Source: an uncultured Duncaniella sp.
Lineage (GTDB): Bacteria > Bacteroidota > Bacteroidia > Bacteroidales > Muribaculaceae
NCBI GenBank assembly: GCA_910586665.1
Contig: CAJUIX010000003.1
Span: forward strand, 116,435 to 180,434
Direction of reading: 5' to 3'
Length of the DNA stretch: 64,000 nucleotides
Every line of letters starts with the position of its first letter. The first letter of the stretch is position 1. Shown one piece after another: positions 1-9,523 of this stretch. The translations under genes and the position numbers were made by a program. The notes under the pieces are model-generated. The model did no database searches and was not told the origin of the DNA. It saw only the letters and a list, made by a program, of their open reading frames with translations.

Positions 1-1404
1 AAGGGAACTATCTGGTCGGCAGCCGACCGGGTAGGTAATATGTGTCTTCAGTTCGGAGTAAACCTCGTCCTTGCCAATCTGCTTCTGCCTCGCGACTTCG
101 GAGCTGTCGGCATGATTGAAATTTTCATGGCCGTATCAATGGTTCTGATTGATGGAGGATTTGCTTCGGCCCTTATTCAGAAGAAGCACCCGACGCAGTC
201 CGACTATTCTACGATATTTTATTGCAATATAGCAATATCGGTTTTTCTATACGGCATTATATTCCTGTGTGCGCCGCTTGTCGCTGATTTTTTCAAGCTT
301 CCGCTGCTCAGAGATGTGCTCAGGGTGATAGGCCTGATACTTATAACCAATTCATTGGCAATAGTACAGACCAACCGTCTGAGAAAGCAACTGGAGCTTA
401 ACAAGCTTGCGTTTGCCAACCTGACCTCCTATGCTATTGGCGGTACGCTTGCCATTCTTGCTGCTTTCAATGGCTTCGGAGTATGGAGCCTCGTCATATT
501 GCAGCTTGGATATAGTTCGGTGCTGGCTGTTATTCTATGGGTTGTCACCCGCTGGACGCCATCTCTCACATTTTCTCGACAGTCCCTGAGGGAACTTTTT
601 AATTTCGGAGGCTATTTGCTTGCAGCGAGCATATTGCAGGAAATTTGTAAGAACATGCAGAGTATAATCATTGGCAAGCGCTTTTCTACGACTGATGTCG
701 GACTGTATTCCCAGGCTTATAAGCTTGACAGGATTGCGTCATACACGCTTCCTAATATTTTGGTCCAGGTGATGTTTCCCGTATATGCCTCTGTTCAGGA
801 CGATGACGAAAGGCTCGTAAGTATGCTCGGGCTCAACACCCGCATGATTTCCTTTGTCGTATTCCCGCTGATGGCTATACTTATTCTTGTTGCCACCCCT
901 TTGGTCGTGGCGCTCTATGGTGTTGAGTGGACGGAGAGTGCGTCGTATTTCAAGGTTCTATGTGTCGGCGGCCTGTTTGTCTGTCTGCAAAACACTAATT
1001 TTTTCGCTGTGGCAGCCAAGGGCAAGAGCAGCCAGCTGTTTTATTGGAGCATATATAAGTGGAGCTTCCTCCTGACGTGTCTATTTATCGGTATGATATA
1101 CGGTATTTATGGCCTGTTGTGGGGAATGGTCCTCAGCAATCTCAATATTTTCATTGTAAATGCCCTACTTGCCTCGCATTATACCGGCTATAAATTTCAA
1201 ACCCAGCTCAGGGATATGGCTCCGATACTTGTTATAGCAGCAATCAGTATGCTCGTGGTCTATATGATTCAAAATTCACTGCAACATCACTTTATAATAA
1301 GCATGGTGGTATATTTCGGAATATATGCAGCATTGGCTTATGCGTTGCGTCTGAAGGTCGTCAATGAAATAAAAGAAGTAATAATTCGTTTGATTAATAG
1401 ATAA
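1..1404 (+). CDS. Wzx-like polysaccharide flippase, 5' end outside window
   Basis: The reading frame is open from the first base of the window and codes for KGTIWSAADRVGN before the first internal ATG at 40, which matches the usual N-terminus of MOP-superfamily polysaccharide flippases, so the true start lies upstream. About 467 residues are visible, nearly all hydrophobic, with 10-12 membrane segments and a short basic C-terminus. Proteins of this family move lipid-linked oligosaccharide repeat units across the inner membrane for capsule or O-antigen assembly. A LicD-family gene follows 10 bases later in the same direction, so this is probably the end of a surface-polysaccharide operon. The substrate cannot be told from sequence. 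Confidence 0.85.
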   Translation, partial: KGTIWSAADRVGNMCLQFGVNLVLANLLLPRDFGAVGMIEIFMAVSMVLIDGGFASALIQKKHPTQSDYSTIFYCNIAISVFLYGIIFLCAPLVADFFKLPLLRDVLRVIGLILITNSLAIVQTNRLRKQLELNKLAFANLTSYAIGGTLAILAAFNGFGVWSLVILQLGYSSVLAVILWVVTRWTPSLTFSRQSLRELFNFGGYLLAASILQEICKNMQSIIIGKRFSTTDVGLYSQAYKLDRIASYTLPNILVQVMFPVYASVQDDDERLVSMLGLNTRMISFVVFPLMAILILVATPLVVALYGVEWTESASYFKVLCVGGLFVCLQNTNFFAVAAKGKSSQLFYWSIYKWSFLLTCLFIGMIYGIYGLLWGMVLSNLNIFIVNALLASHYTGYKFQTQLRDMAPILVIAAISMLVVYMIQNSLQHHFIISMVVYFGIYAALAYALRLKVVNEIKEVIIRLINR

Positions 1405-1414
1405 AACGAATTTC

Positions 1415-2245
1415 ATGACCACCGCATCCCATATAATAGACCCCGTGCTACATGCCGACTTGCGACGACGTTTCAATCCCGACGGGTCGTCGCTGCGCCG
1501 TCACCAGCTGTTGATGCTCGACATGCTTAAAAAAATTGACAGTATCTGTCGCGACAATGGCATAAATTACTGGCTCAGTTCCGGCACCTGCATAGGTGCC
1601 CTGCGTCACGGCGGCTTCATTCCCTGGGACGATGATGTGGATATCGAGATGTTTGAATCGGATTTTAAGAAACTCCGCTGTCTGATGGCTGATAGCGCCG
1701 ACAATGGCCTTGTATGGCAGGATGCGCTTACAGATTCGGAGTATGTGCAGCCTTTTGCGAAGATTCGCGACACGCACACGCAGATTAACGAGCTTGAAGA
1801 TGCTGATGTAAATTATAAGTACCGTGGTGTCTTTATTGATGTCTTTGCCCTCAAGCCGAGTTCTTCTCTGACGCTTTACAGATTTTGCAGCAAGATTCAG
1901 AATCTTTTTTTCTACAGGGTAAAAAACATATCCAATCGGACTCTGCGGCGTTCAATTCTGGCTTTTTCACACGTCTGTATAACCAATGGCCTGTTCCGAC
2001 TTATTTCCGCTATTGATAGTATCGGGAGTCGGGGACAGTTCCGCCACCTTCCCGGGACAGGCTTCTACCGCCCACGGTTTATAGACGACATTAAATCTAC
2101 CCGCTCTGTCTCATTTGAGGATACACGGCTGCCTGTGCCGGTCAATGCCGAGGCTTATCTTGAAAAAATTTATGGCGATTTCAGGCAGTTGCCACCGACT
2201 GATATGATTGTACCGCATATCACCGACATAAAATATTTTGACTGA
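1415..2245 (+). CDS. LicD family phosphotransferase
   Basis: This 276-residue protein has the LicD/fukutin-type nucleotidyltransferase core: a GTCIGALRHGGFIPWDDDVD block around residues 57-76, where Asp72-74 and Asp76 are the expected metal ligands. LicD proteins transfer phosphocholine or a similar phospho-group to surface glycans. It lies 10 bases after the flippase gene and is followed by a strong hairpin, so it is probably the last gene of a polysaccharide operon. No transmembrane segment is evident, so it should act on the cytoplasmic face. The exact donor and acceptor are unknown. Confidence 0.85.
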   Translation: MTTASHIIDPVLHADLRRRFNPDGSSLRRHQLLMLDMLKKIDSICRDNGINYWLSSGTCIGALRHGGFIPWDDDVDIEMFESDFKKLRCLMADSADNGLVWQDALTDSEYVQPFAKIRDTHTQINELEDADVNYKYRGVFIDVFALKPSSSLTLYRFCSKIQNLFFYRVKNISNRTLRRSILAFSHVCITNGLFRLISAIDSIGSRGQFRHLPGTGFYRPRFIDDIKSTRSVSFEDTRLPVPVNAEAYLEKIYGDFRQLPPTDMIVPHITDIKYFD

Positions 2246-2253
2246 CATAAAAT

Positions 2254-2294
2254 GACATCAGCCCCGGCGAGTTTTTATCGCCGGGGCTGATGTC
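2254..2294. terminator. Bidirectional intrinsic terminator
   Basis: A perfect 17-bp stem (2254-2270 with 2278-2294) around a 7-base loop lies between the convergent licD-like gene and PPIase gene. It is GC-rich at its core and can serve both directions. Confidence 0.85.
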
Positions 2295-2318
2295 GCATTT
2301 GTTATCATGTATAAAGCG

Positions 2319-4259
2319 CTATTTAGTAGCCTTTATATTTTTAAGAGCCTTCTTGTTGATTTTCACTTTGTACTTGCTGTGGAGCGATTTGACCCAGCGC
2401 TGTTCGAGTTCCTGCTGGTAGTCGCTTGTGACAGCACCCTTCACGTCTGTAGCCTCTTCGGGAGCGTCAATTACGCGCCCTTCATAGGGGAACCACGATA
2501 CCCATCTGCCGGGAGCCTGGGGCTTTTCGCCATTGAAGGCAATATTGTCAACAATAGCGTTGTCTCCTTTGGCTGTCACCACGCGTTCCACCTTTATGTC
2601 GCGGCCAAACTTGTCGCGAAGCCTGTCGACGAGAGAGTCATTTTCAACCTTGGTGCTTCCGAGATAGCTCTGGGCCGCGGTTGCAACTGAGTCAGAACTT
2701 GCAAAAATCACATAACCTTTATAGTGTGGCTTGTCCCATGTATATTTGCCACGATTCTTGGCAAAGAAATCTTTCAGGCCGTCTACGTCGCTCGAGGAGC
2801 GGTCCCAAATGTTGCGGTTGCTGATTTCAAAAAGGAGGATGCCGTCGCGGTACTCGCTTATAAGATTGCGATATTCTGAATTGTCCCTCATAAGAGCTTC
2901 GCGTGCAGCCTTGGCGGTGGCATCGTCAAGATAGTTGTTAAGGCCGCTATAGAACACGGTGAAGGCGTCGTTTGCACCATTGCGCACATTTTCGGGTATT
3001 GAGGCGCTGATTTCGGCAGCGCTGATTGACTTGCCGTCGAGGGTGGCAATCGCATCTTTGGCGTTAAGGGCGATATCGAAGGCGCCCTTCACGTCATTTG
3101 CCGCAGCCATACGCTCCTTAAGCCCGAATAAGGCCACACTGTCAATCTTTAAGCCAAATGACTGTTTCAACTGGTCCATACGCTCCTTTTCAGGCATGGT
3201 TGAGCGCATGTCGCGCTTGATGACAGCCTGGATTGTCGGAAGTTCTTTGTCGAGCGAGCCTATGCCGTGGTAGGCAAGTGTCTGCACGATGTGGTAGCCG
3301 TAGGAAGTTTTGAAAGGTTCTGAAATCTCACCCTCCTTCAGGCTGAAGGAAGTTTCCTCGAATTCTTTGACCATTTCTCCCTGGCCGAATACACCGAGGC
3401 GTCCGCCATTGGCAGCCGAACCGGGATCTTCGCTTTCGGCACGGGCTATCGCGTCAAAGTCGCCTCCGTTTTTCAGCACTGTGTATATCGAATCAATTGC
3501 AGCCTTCTTTTTCTCGGCTTCCTCGGGGCTGAGGCCGGCTGTAAGTTTTAGGATGTGGCGAGCCTCGACCTTACCCGGATTTGGACGCTCGTCTTCTACC
3601 TTTATTATATGGAATCCGTAGGGTGCGTCGTCAATCACGGATGAAATCTGCCCTACAGGGGTGGTGTATGCGGCATATTCAAACGGATAGGGGAAACGGT
3701 TGGCATTGATGTAGCCCATAGAACCCTTGTTCTGTACGGCCGAGCGGTCAGCAGAGAAACGCATTGCCATCTCTCCGAAGTCAGCCCCGCCGTTTACTAT
3801 CGCATTGCGGATGCTGTCGAGGCGTTGGCGGTTCTTCTCTTTCTCATCGAAAGTGGAGCCCAGGGGGAGCATGATGTGACTTACAAGGCGTGACTTCCCC
3901 ATTCTGGCGTATGCCTCGTCGACCAGTCGCTTGTTGGTGAGGGAGTCAGTAAGATATGGCTTGGAGAGTTCGATGCAGTAGCCTTCGAATTCTTTGCGGA
4001 ATTCGTCGGTCAGGTGTATGCCTGCGGCTTCAGCTTCGGCAACTTTCAGTTTGTACACGACAAACATGTCAACATACTCGTCGAGAGTCTGAGGTGCGAG
4101 CTGCTGCAAGTTGTTTTTAGTGTAGAGGTATTCAAATTCGCTTTGATGAATGTCTTTTCCGCCAATTGTCATGACGATTGGGTCATTGTTTTTTGCTGAG
4201 ACGGCCGACAGCATGGCTATGCCGGCAATGGCGGATAAAATAATTGCTTGTTTCTTCAT
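2319..4259 (-). CDS. Peptidyl-prolyl cis-trans isomerase, SurA/PpiC type
   Basis: The 646-residue protein starts with a signal peptide (MKKQAIILSAIAGIAMLSAVSA) and has two tandem parvulin (PpiC) rotamase domains at about residues 124-222 and 231-328, each with the GGDF/GADF-like helix and the YGFHIIK or YGYHIVQ strand. A long C-terminal part (about 330-646) has no recognised fold. It probably acts in the periplasm as a chaperone-isomerase for outer-membrane proteins, which Bacteroidales need in quantity for SusC-type barrels. It is a single gene, downstream of and separated from guaB by a terminator. Confidence 0.88.
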   Translation of the reverse strand: MKKQAIILSAIAGIAMLSAVSAKNNDPIVMTIGGKDIHQSEFEYLYTKNNLQQLAPQTLDEYVDMFVVYKLKVAEAEAAGIHLTDEFRKEFEGYCIELSKPYLTDSLTNKRLVDEAYARMGKSRLVSHIMLPLGSTFDEKEKNRQRLDSIRNAIVNGGADFGEMAMRFSADRSAVQNKGSMGYINANRFPYPFEYAAYTTPVGQISSVIDDAPYGFHIIKVEDERPNPGKVEARHILKLTAGLSPEEAEKKKAAIDSIYTVLKNGGDFDAIARAESEDPGSAANGGRLGVFGQGEMVKEFEETSFSLKEGEISEPFKTSYGYHIVQTLAYHGIGSLDKELPTIQAVIKRDMRSTMPEKERMDQLKQSFGLKIDSVALFGLKERMAAANDVKGAFDIALNAKDAIATLDGKSISAAEISASIPENVRNGANDAFTVFYSGLNNYLDDATAKAAREALMRDNSEYRNLISEYRDGILLFEISNRNIWDRSSSDVDGLKDFFAKNRGKYTWDKPHYKGYVIFASSDSVATAAQSYLGSTKVENDSLVDRLRDKFGRDIKVERVVTAKGDNAIVDNIAFNGEKPQAPGRWVSWFPYEGRVIDAPEEATDVKGAVTSDYQQELEQRWVKSLHSKYKVKINKKALKNIKATK

Positions 4260-4363
4260 GAAAGGTGGTGGATGAACTGCTATTGTCAGTTTATTTACAT
4301 TTATCTAACGCAGTTTTATTAACTTTATTGCATTGTCTTTCCCCTTGTGTGACGCTATAAAAA

Positions 4364-4401
4364 CAGGACTGCCGTGATTGTGTAAAATCACGGCAGTCCT
4401 G
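4364..4401 (-). terminator. Intrinsic terminator of guaB
   Basis: A perfect 16-bp stem (4364-4379 with 4386-4401) is followed on the minus strand by five T (4363-4359). It lies 25 bases after the guaB stop codon. Confidence 0.88.
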
Positions 4402-4425
4402 CCTTTATAGATTGTCAAAAGTTTC

Positions 4426-5904
4426 TTAGCGGGATGACGCGCTGTAGTTTGGAGCCTCGGATGTGATAGCCACATCGTGGGGATGGCTCTCGGCAACACC
4501 TGCATTTGTGATGCGGGTAAACTTCGCGTTGTGGAGGCTGTCGATGTCGGCTGCGCCGCAGTAGCCCATGCCCGAGCGGAGGCCGCCGAGCATCTGATAG
4601 ACTACCTCGTAGAGCATGCCCTTGTAGGGAACGCGGGCTGCGATGCCCTCGGGGACGAGCTTCTTGGTGTCGGTCTCTCCGGCCTGGAAGTAGCGGTCTT
4701 TCGAACCCTTCTCCATAGCTTCGAGTGAGCCCATGCCGCGATATGATTTATATTTACGACCATTATAGATGATCGTGTCGCCGGGCGATTCCTCGACTCC
4801 GGCAAGCATGCCGCCGAGCATCACGGAGTATGCTCCGGCTGCGAGAGCCTTCACGATGTCGCCGGAGTAGCGGATGCCGCCGTCGGCGATGAGGGGAACG
4901 TCGGTCCCTTTGAGGGCCTTTGCCACATCGTAGACAGCACTGAGCTGCGGGACGCCTACGCCGGCAATGATTCGGGTCGTGCAGATTGAACCCGGGCCGA
5001 TGCCTACCTTCACGCCGTCGGCACCGTTCTCGACGAGATACTTGGCTGCCTCGCCGGTAGCAATGTTACCAACTACGACGTCGATGTGGGGATATTTTTC
5101 CTTGACAGCTTTAAGAACGCCGATTACTCCTTTTGAATGTCCGTGGGCGGTGTCAATCACGATAGCGTCAACACCGGCTTCGACAAGCGCGTCGACGCGC
5201 TCCATTGAGTCGGCAGTCACCCCGACGCCGGCAGCTACGCGCAGACGGCCTAATTTGTCCTTGCAGGCGTAGGGTTTGTCCTTGGCCTTGGTTATATCCT
5301 TATAGGTGACGAGCCCGACAAGACGGTTGTCGGAGTCTACGACGGGGAGTTTCTCAATCTTGTGCTGCTGGAGTATCTGTGCCGCCTCTTCGAGGTTGGT
5401 CGACTGGTTGGTGACTACGAGATCTTCCTTGGTCATCACCTCGTCTATGAGTCGTCCGGGGTTCTGTTCGAAACGGAGGTCGCGGTTGGTGACGATACCT
5501 ACAAGCTTGCGATCTTCGTCGACCACGGGGATACCGCCGATATGATATTCCTTCATCATATTCAGGGCGTCGGCCACGGTACTGCCCCTCTTGATAGTCA
5601 CGGGGTCATAAATCATGCCGTTCTCAGCACGCTTGACAGCATGGACCTGGCGGGCCTGCTCTGCAATCGACATGTTTTTATGGATTACACCTATACCTCC
5701 CTCACGGGCAATGGCAATAGCCAGCGCTGCCTCGGTGACAGTGTCCATTGCGGCCGAGACAAGGGGGACGTTGAGGGTAATGTTGCGGGAAAATCGGGTT
5801 GAAAGATTTACTTCGCGAGGAAGTACTTCCGAATAAGCCGGAATAAGGAGGACATCATCAAATGTGAGTCCGTCCATTTTTACTCGATCAGCAATAAATG
5901 ACAT
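4426..5904 (-). CDS. guaB: IMP dehydrogenase
   Basis: The 492-residue protein is a full-length IMP dehydrogenase, which oxidises IMP to XMP with NAD+ in guanine nucleotide synthesis. The catalytic loop GPGSICTTR with Cys308 is intact, as are the GNIATGEAAKYL and ADGGIRYSGD phosphate-binding parts of the TIM barrel. Two CBS domains are inserted at about residues 97-205, the usual place for adenine/guanine nucleotide control. The start at 5904 lies about 25 bases downstream of a TAACTTTG box. It is transcribed away from proC and ends at its own terminator. Confidence 0.97.
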   Translation of the reverse strand: MSFIADRVKMDGLTFDDVLLIPAYSEVLPREVNLSTRFSRNITLNVPLVSAAMDTVTEAALAIAIAREGGIGVIHKNMSIAEQARQVHAVKRAENGMIYDPVTIKRGSTVADALNMMKEYHIGGIPVVDEDRKLVGIVTNRDLRFEQNPGRLIDEVMTKEDLVVTNQSTNLEEAAQILQQHKIEKLPVVDSDNRLVGLVTYKDITKAKDKPYACKDKLGRLRVAAGVGVTADSMERVDALVEAGVDAIVIDTAHGHSKGVIGVLKAVKEKYPHIDVVVGNIATGEAAKYLVENGADGVKVGIGPGSICTTRIIAGVGVPQLSAVYDVAKALKGTDVPLIADGGIRYSGDIVKALAAGAYSVMLGGMLAGVEESPGDTIIYNGRKYKSYRGMGSLEAMEKGSKDRYFQAGETDTKKLVPEGIAARVPYKGMLYEVVYQMLGGLRSGMGYCGAADIDSLHNAKFTRITNAGVAESHPHDVAITSEAPNYSASSR

Positions 5905-5929
5905 AGCAATGATTAAAATTTATTGCGTG

Positions 5930-5937
5930 CAAAGTTA
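5930..5937 (-). promoter_or_regulatory. guaB: guaB promoter, -7 box
   Basis: TAACTTTG followed by C on the minus strand matches the Bacteroidetes -7 consensus TAnnTTTG and lies 25 bases before the guaB start. It is divergent from the proC promoter about 100 bp away. Confidence 0.75.
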
Positions 5938-6036
5938 ATTATTTTTTTTCACTTATGTCGAAAATCCCCACAAGAAAATTTTTTGATTTTTGTCGCTCTT
6001 TTTTCACGTTTCTATGAATATATCAATGAATATTCG

Positions 6037-6044
6037 TACATTTG
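6037..6044 (+). promoter_or_regulatory. proCBA promoter, -7 box
   Basis: TACATTTG followed by C matches the Bacteroidetes -7 consensus. It leaves a leader of about 110 bases before proC, in which I see no leader peptide rich in Pro codons and no clear terminator. Confidence 0.7.
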
Positions 6045-6162
6045 CCATTACAGAGGGATTCGTCGTAAGTCCATTTACTCGGCAAGCCCTTATTGTTGCA
6101 ATTCTAAAATTCTAAAGTATAAACAATTACGATAGGAAAACGTCAAAAAATCCGAGTTAGAT

Positions 6163-6945
6163 ATGAAAGTTTCAATTATTGGTGCGGGAGCAATGGGCGC
6201 ATCAGTCGCTTCCGGGCTTGTCGCATACGGAAAAGGGCGATATGAAATCACTGCCTCCAATCCTTCGGCAGCTCCATTGGCAAAGCTTGCAGGGATGGGT
6301 GTGTCGGTCACTCACGACAATTGCGAGGCCGTAGCAGGTGCCGATGTCGTTGTTGTGGCAGTCAAGCCGTGGATTATCGAAGGTGTGCTTAAAGAAATAA
6401 AGCCGGTTCTTGACTATGAGCGTCAGACCGTGGTTGCAATAGTAGCAGGTGTTCCGGGCGCACAGCTGGCTGAATGGCTTGACCGGGACGGGCAGCTTCC
6501 TACATTGGTAATTTCCATGCCGAATACGGCTATGTCTGTCGCGCAGTCTATGACCTTCCTCGTCCCTGTGTCAGCGGCTGATGAAAAGATGCGGGATACA
6601 GTGGCGATGTTCGACTGCCTCGGCGAGACAATGGTTATCGACGAGAAGCATCTACCTGCGGCGACGGCTCTCGCATCATGCGGCATCGCCTATGCCATGC
6701 GCTACGTCCGTGCGAGCGTAGAGGGCGGGGTAGAGCTTGGATTTAAGGCCCGTGAGGCGCAGCGCATGGTGGTGCAGACACTCAGAGGTGCTGCAGAGCT
6801 TCTTTCAGTTGATGGCGCCCACCCGGAGAGCGAGATTGATAAAGTGACCACCCCGGGAGGTATCACCATTCGCGGATTGAACGAGATGGAACATTCAGGC
6901 TTCACCTCTGCCGTAATCAAAGGGCTTAAAGCTTCCGTTAAATAA
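6163..6945 (+). CDS. proC: Pyrroline-5-carboxylate reductase
   Basis: The 260-residue protein has the N-terminal NAD(P)-binding fold (IIGAGAMGASVASGL, residues 4-18) and the C-terminal dimerisation helix bundle ending in the family signature TTPGGITIRGLNEME. It reduces 1-pyrroline-5-carboxylate to proline, the last step of proline synthesis. It is the first gene of a proC-proB-proA operon; the gap to proB is 9 bases. Having all three genes of the glutamate-to-proline route together makes the assignment secure. Confidence 0.95.
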   Translation: MKVSIIGAGAMGASVASGLVAYGKGRYEITASNPSAAPLAKLAGMGVSVTHDNCEAVAGADVVVVAVKPWIIEGVLKEIKPVLDYERQTVVAIVAGVPGAQLAEWLDRDGQLPTLVISMPNTAMSVAQSMTFLVPVSAADEKMRDTVAMFDCLGETMVIDEKHLPAATALASCGIAYAMRYVRASVEGGVELGFKAREAQRMVVQTLRGAAELLSVDGAHPESEIDKVTTPGGITIRGLNEMEHSGFTSAVIKGLKASVK

Positions 6946-6954
6946 CTCGCAGAT

Positions 6955-8052
6955 ATGTCGACAGAAGTAAGAGATACTGATACTAAGCGCATTGTTGTCA
7001 AGGTAGGCAGCAATGTGTTGACGCGGCCTGACGGAAAGCCTAACGTGACGAATCTGTCAGCCCTTGTTGACCAGATAGCTTATCTCAGGACTTGCGGTCA
7101 TGAGATCATCCTCGTATCCAGCGGGGCCGTGGCCTGTGGCCGGGGTGTTTTCAAATCATCGCGTCAACTCGACTCTGTGGCGCAGCGCCAGCTATTCTCA
7201 TCAATCGGGCAGATCCGGCTTATAAATCTGTATAACTCTCTTTTTGGAGAGTATGGCTATATTGTGGGGCAGGTCCTTACACAAAAAGAAAATTTTTCCT
7301 CCAGGACGGCCTATCTCAACCAGCGGGCATGTATGCAGACCATGCTTGAGAATGATGTCATACCCATTGTGAATGAGAACGACACCGCGAGCCTCACGGA
7401 GCTGATGTTTACCGACAATGACGAGCTCTCCGGGCTTATAGCGGCCATGATGGACGCCGACATGCTCGTGATTCTTTCAAATGTCGACGGCATATATGAT
7501 GGCAATCCTGCCGATCCGACGTCGCGTCTTATAGCCAGGGTCATGCCCGGGGAGGATGTCAGCTCCAATGTGGTTGCTTCGAAGAGTGGCTTCGGTCGCG
7601 GAGGCATGGGTACCAAGTGTGGTATTGCCCGCAAACTCTCGGAGGAGGGTGTGACAGTCTGTATCGCCCGTGGTGACCGTCCTAATGTGCTTATAGACCT
7701 TATCGAGCGTCCGGCTGATACGCCACACACTGTCTTCGAGCCGCGCCTGCAGTCTATGAGCAATATCAAAAAGTGGATTGCGCATAGCGGAAGTTTTGCC
7801 AAGGGACTTATAAAGGTCGATGACAACGCCGCTGCTGCGCTTCGCAGCGACCGTGCGGTCAGCCTCCTCCCGATAGGCATAGTAGGCATCGAAGGTGAAT
7901 GGGAAGAGGGTGACATTGTCACTCTGACCTCTCTTTCAGGCGAAGTCATAGGTGTCGGGCGCGCATCGCTCGGCAGTGCGGAGGTCGAGGCGGCTATAGG
8001 GCGACGTGGAGGTCGCCCGGTGATTCATTACGACTATTTATTTATTGAATAA
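6955..8052 (+). CDS. proB: Glutamate 5-kinase
   Basis: The 365-residue protein has an amino-acid-kinase domain (KVGSNVLTRPDGKPN near residues 16-30, SSGAVACGRG, NENDTASL, NVDGIYDGNP) and a C-terminal PUA domain from about residue 275, the same layout and length as the E. coli enzyme. It phosphorylates glutamate to gamma-glutamyl phosphate, the committed and usually proline-inhibited step. It sits between proC (9-base gap) and proA (21-base gap). Confidence 0.95.
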   Translation: MSTEVRDTDTKRIVVKVGSNVLTRPDGKPNVTNLSALVDQIAYLRTCGHEIILVSSGAVACGRGVFKSSRQLDSVAQRQLFSSIGQIRLINLYNSLFGEYGYIVGQVLTQKENFSSRTAYLNQRACMQTMLENDVIPIVNENDTASLTELMFTDNDELSGLIAAMMDADMLVILSNVDGIYDGNPADPTSRLIARVMPGEDVSSNVVASKSGFGRGGMGTKCGIARKLSEEGVTVCIARGDRPNVLIDLIERPADTPHTVFEPRLQSMSNIKKWIAHSGSFAKGLIKVDDNAAAALRSDRAVSLLPIGIVGIEGEWEEGDIVTLTSLSGEVIGVGRASLGSAEVEAAIGRRGGRPVIHYDYLFIE

Positions 8053-8073
8053 GCATTTTTAGATTGGATAACT

Positions 8074-9327
8074 ATGAATAATCAAATTATAGATATATTC
8101 CGGCGCGTCAAGGCCGCGTCGCGCACGCTTGGCTCCATGTCGGACAATGAGCGCTCAGATGTGTTGATGAGTCTTGCCGATGCCGTTGATGCCTCGCATG
8201 AAGTCCTGCTTAGGGCCAACGAGTCTGATTTGGAGCGGATGGAGCGTAGCAACCCCTTATATGACCGCCTGCAACTGACTCCGGCGCGTCTCGAAGCCAT
8301 AGCTTCTGATATACGCCATATCGCCAAGCTACCTTCGCCGGTCGGCGAGGTGATAGAGGAGCGCACACTGCCTAACGATCTACAACTTCGCCGGGTCAGA
8401 GTGCCTTTCGGTGTCGTAGGCGTCATATATGAGGCCCGCCCGAATGTCACATTTGATGTGTTCTCGCTATGTTTTAAAAGCGGCAATGCCTGTCTGCTCA
8501 AGGGAGGGGCTGACGCGTCGGCTTCGAATGAGGCTATAGTGTCATTGATACATGAAGTGCTCCGCGGTAAGTGCATTGACTGCGATGTGGTGGCATTGCT
8601 TCCGTCCACGCATGAAGCTACAGCCGAGCTTCTCAACGCTGTCGGTTATGTCGATGTCTGCATCCCCCGCGGAGGTCGCCGATTAATAGACTTCGTGCGC
8701 GACAATGCCAGCGTGCCGGTCATAGAGACAGGGGCAGGGGTCGTAAGCGCATATTTCGACAAGGATGCAGATCTTAAAATAGGTATTGATATTGTTACCA
8801 ATGCAAAGACCCGTCGTGTCAGCGTGTGCAATGCTCTCGACACCTTGCTGATACATCGAGAGCGCCTTTCCGAGCTTCCGCAACTCTGCTCGCGCCTTGC
8901 CGAGAAGAATGTCGAGATTCATGCTGACGAGGAGTCTCTACATATATTAAAAGGACAGTATCCTGCACATTTGCTAAAGGAGAGTGATGAAAATACATAT
9001 TCAACCGAGTGGATGGACTATAAAATGGGACTGAAGACCGTAGGCTCCGTTGATGAGGCTATTGACCACATTACCAGATTCGGTTCGGGGCACAGTGAGT
9101 GTATCATTACCGATAATCCGGCAACCGGGGCACGTTTTCAAAATGAGGTGGATGCGGCCTGTGTCTATGTAAACGCCCCGACGAGCTTCACTGACGGTGG
9201 TCAATTCGGGCTTGGTGCGGAAATTGGTATCAGCACCCAGAAACTCGGCCCCCGCGGGCCTATGGGGCTGCGGGAGATATGCACCTATCGTTATTTTATT
9301 AATGGAAATGGCCAGACCCGTCCCTAA
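8074..9327 (+). CDS. proA: Gamma-glutamyl phosphate reductase
   Basis: The 417-residue protein is an aldehyde-dehydrogenase-fold reductase that turns gamma-glutamyl phosphate into glutamate semialdehyde with NADPH. Visible family blocks are VPFGVVGVIYEARPNVT, LKGGADASASNEA, the catalytic Cys252 in RRVSVCNALDTLL, and FGLGAEIGISTQKLGPRGPMGL near the end. It is the last gene of the proCBA operon. Length is normal for the family. Confidence 0.96.
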   Translation: MNNQIIDIFRRVKAASRTLGSMSDNERSDVLMSLADAVDASHEVLLRANESDLERMERSNPLYDRLQLTPARLEAIASDIRHIAKLPSPVGEVIEERTLPNDLQLRRVRVPFGVVGVIYEARPNVTFDVFSLCFKSGNACLLKGGADASASNEAIVSLIHEVLRGKCIDCDVVALLPSTHEATAELLNAVGYVDVCIPRGGRRLIDFVRDNASVPVIETGAGVVSAYFDKDADLKIGIDIVTNAKTRRVSVCNALDTLLIHRERLSELPQLCSRLAEKNVEIHADEESLHILKGQYPAHLLKESDENTYSTEWMDYKMGLKTVGSVDEAIDHITRFGSGHSECIITDNPATGARFQNEVDAACVYVNAPTSFTDGGQFGLGAEIGISTQKLGPRGPMGLREICTYRYFINGNGQTRP

Positions 9328-9363
9328 ACAGTAATATTTCGTTAAAAATAACCTAAAAAGAAA

Positions 9364-9385
9364 AAGGCTGTCTCCCGACAGCCTT
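9364..9385 (-). terminator. Intrinsic terminator between proA and glmM
   Basis: A 9-bp stem (9364-9372 with 9377-9385) around a TCCC loop is followed on the minus strand by an almost unbroken T tract (9363-9356). The T tract favours stopping glmM transcripts, although the stop codon is about 140 bases earlier; the stem could also help stop the proCBA message coming the other way. I see nothing else in the 9386-9523 gap. Confidence 0.7.
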
Positions 9386-9523
9386 AATTCGTTTAATAAA
9401 CCAATCATTATCACATTTCTTGCAATGGAAAAAGTAATATTGCTATATACCTTAAACGGAGATTGCAATGAAATAGTTCACGATAATGATAAATTTTTTA
9501 ATTTTTTCTGAAAATATTTCTGA

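Noticed and set aside
6045..6162. Proline-responsive attenuator ahead of proC
   Set aside because: No short ORF with clustered Pro codons and no terminator hairpin was found in the leader.
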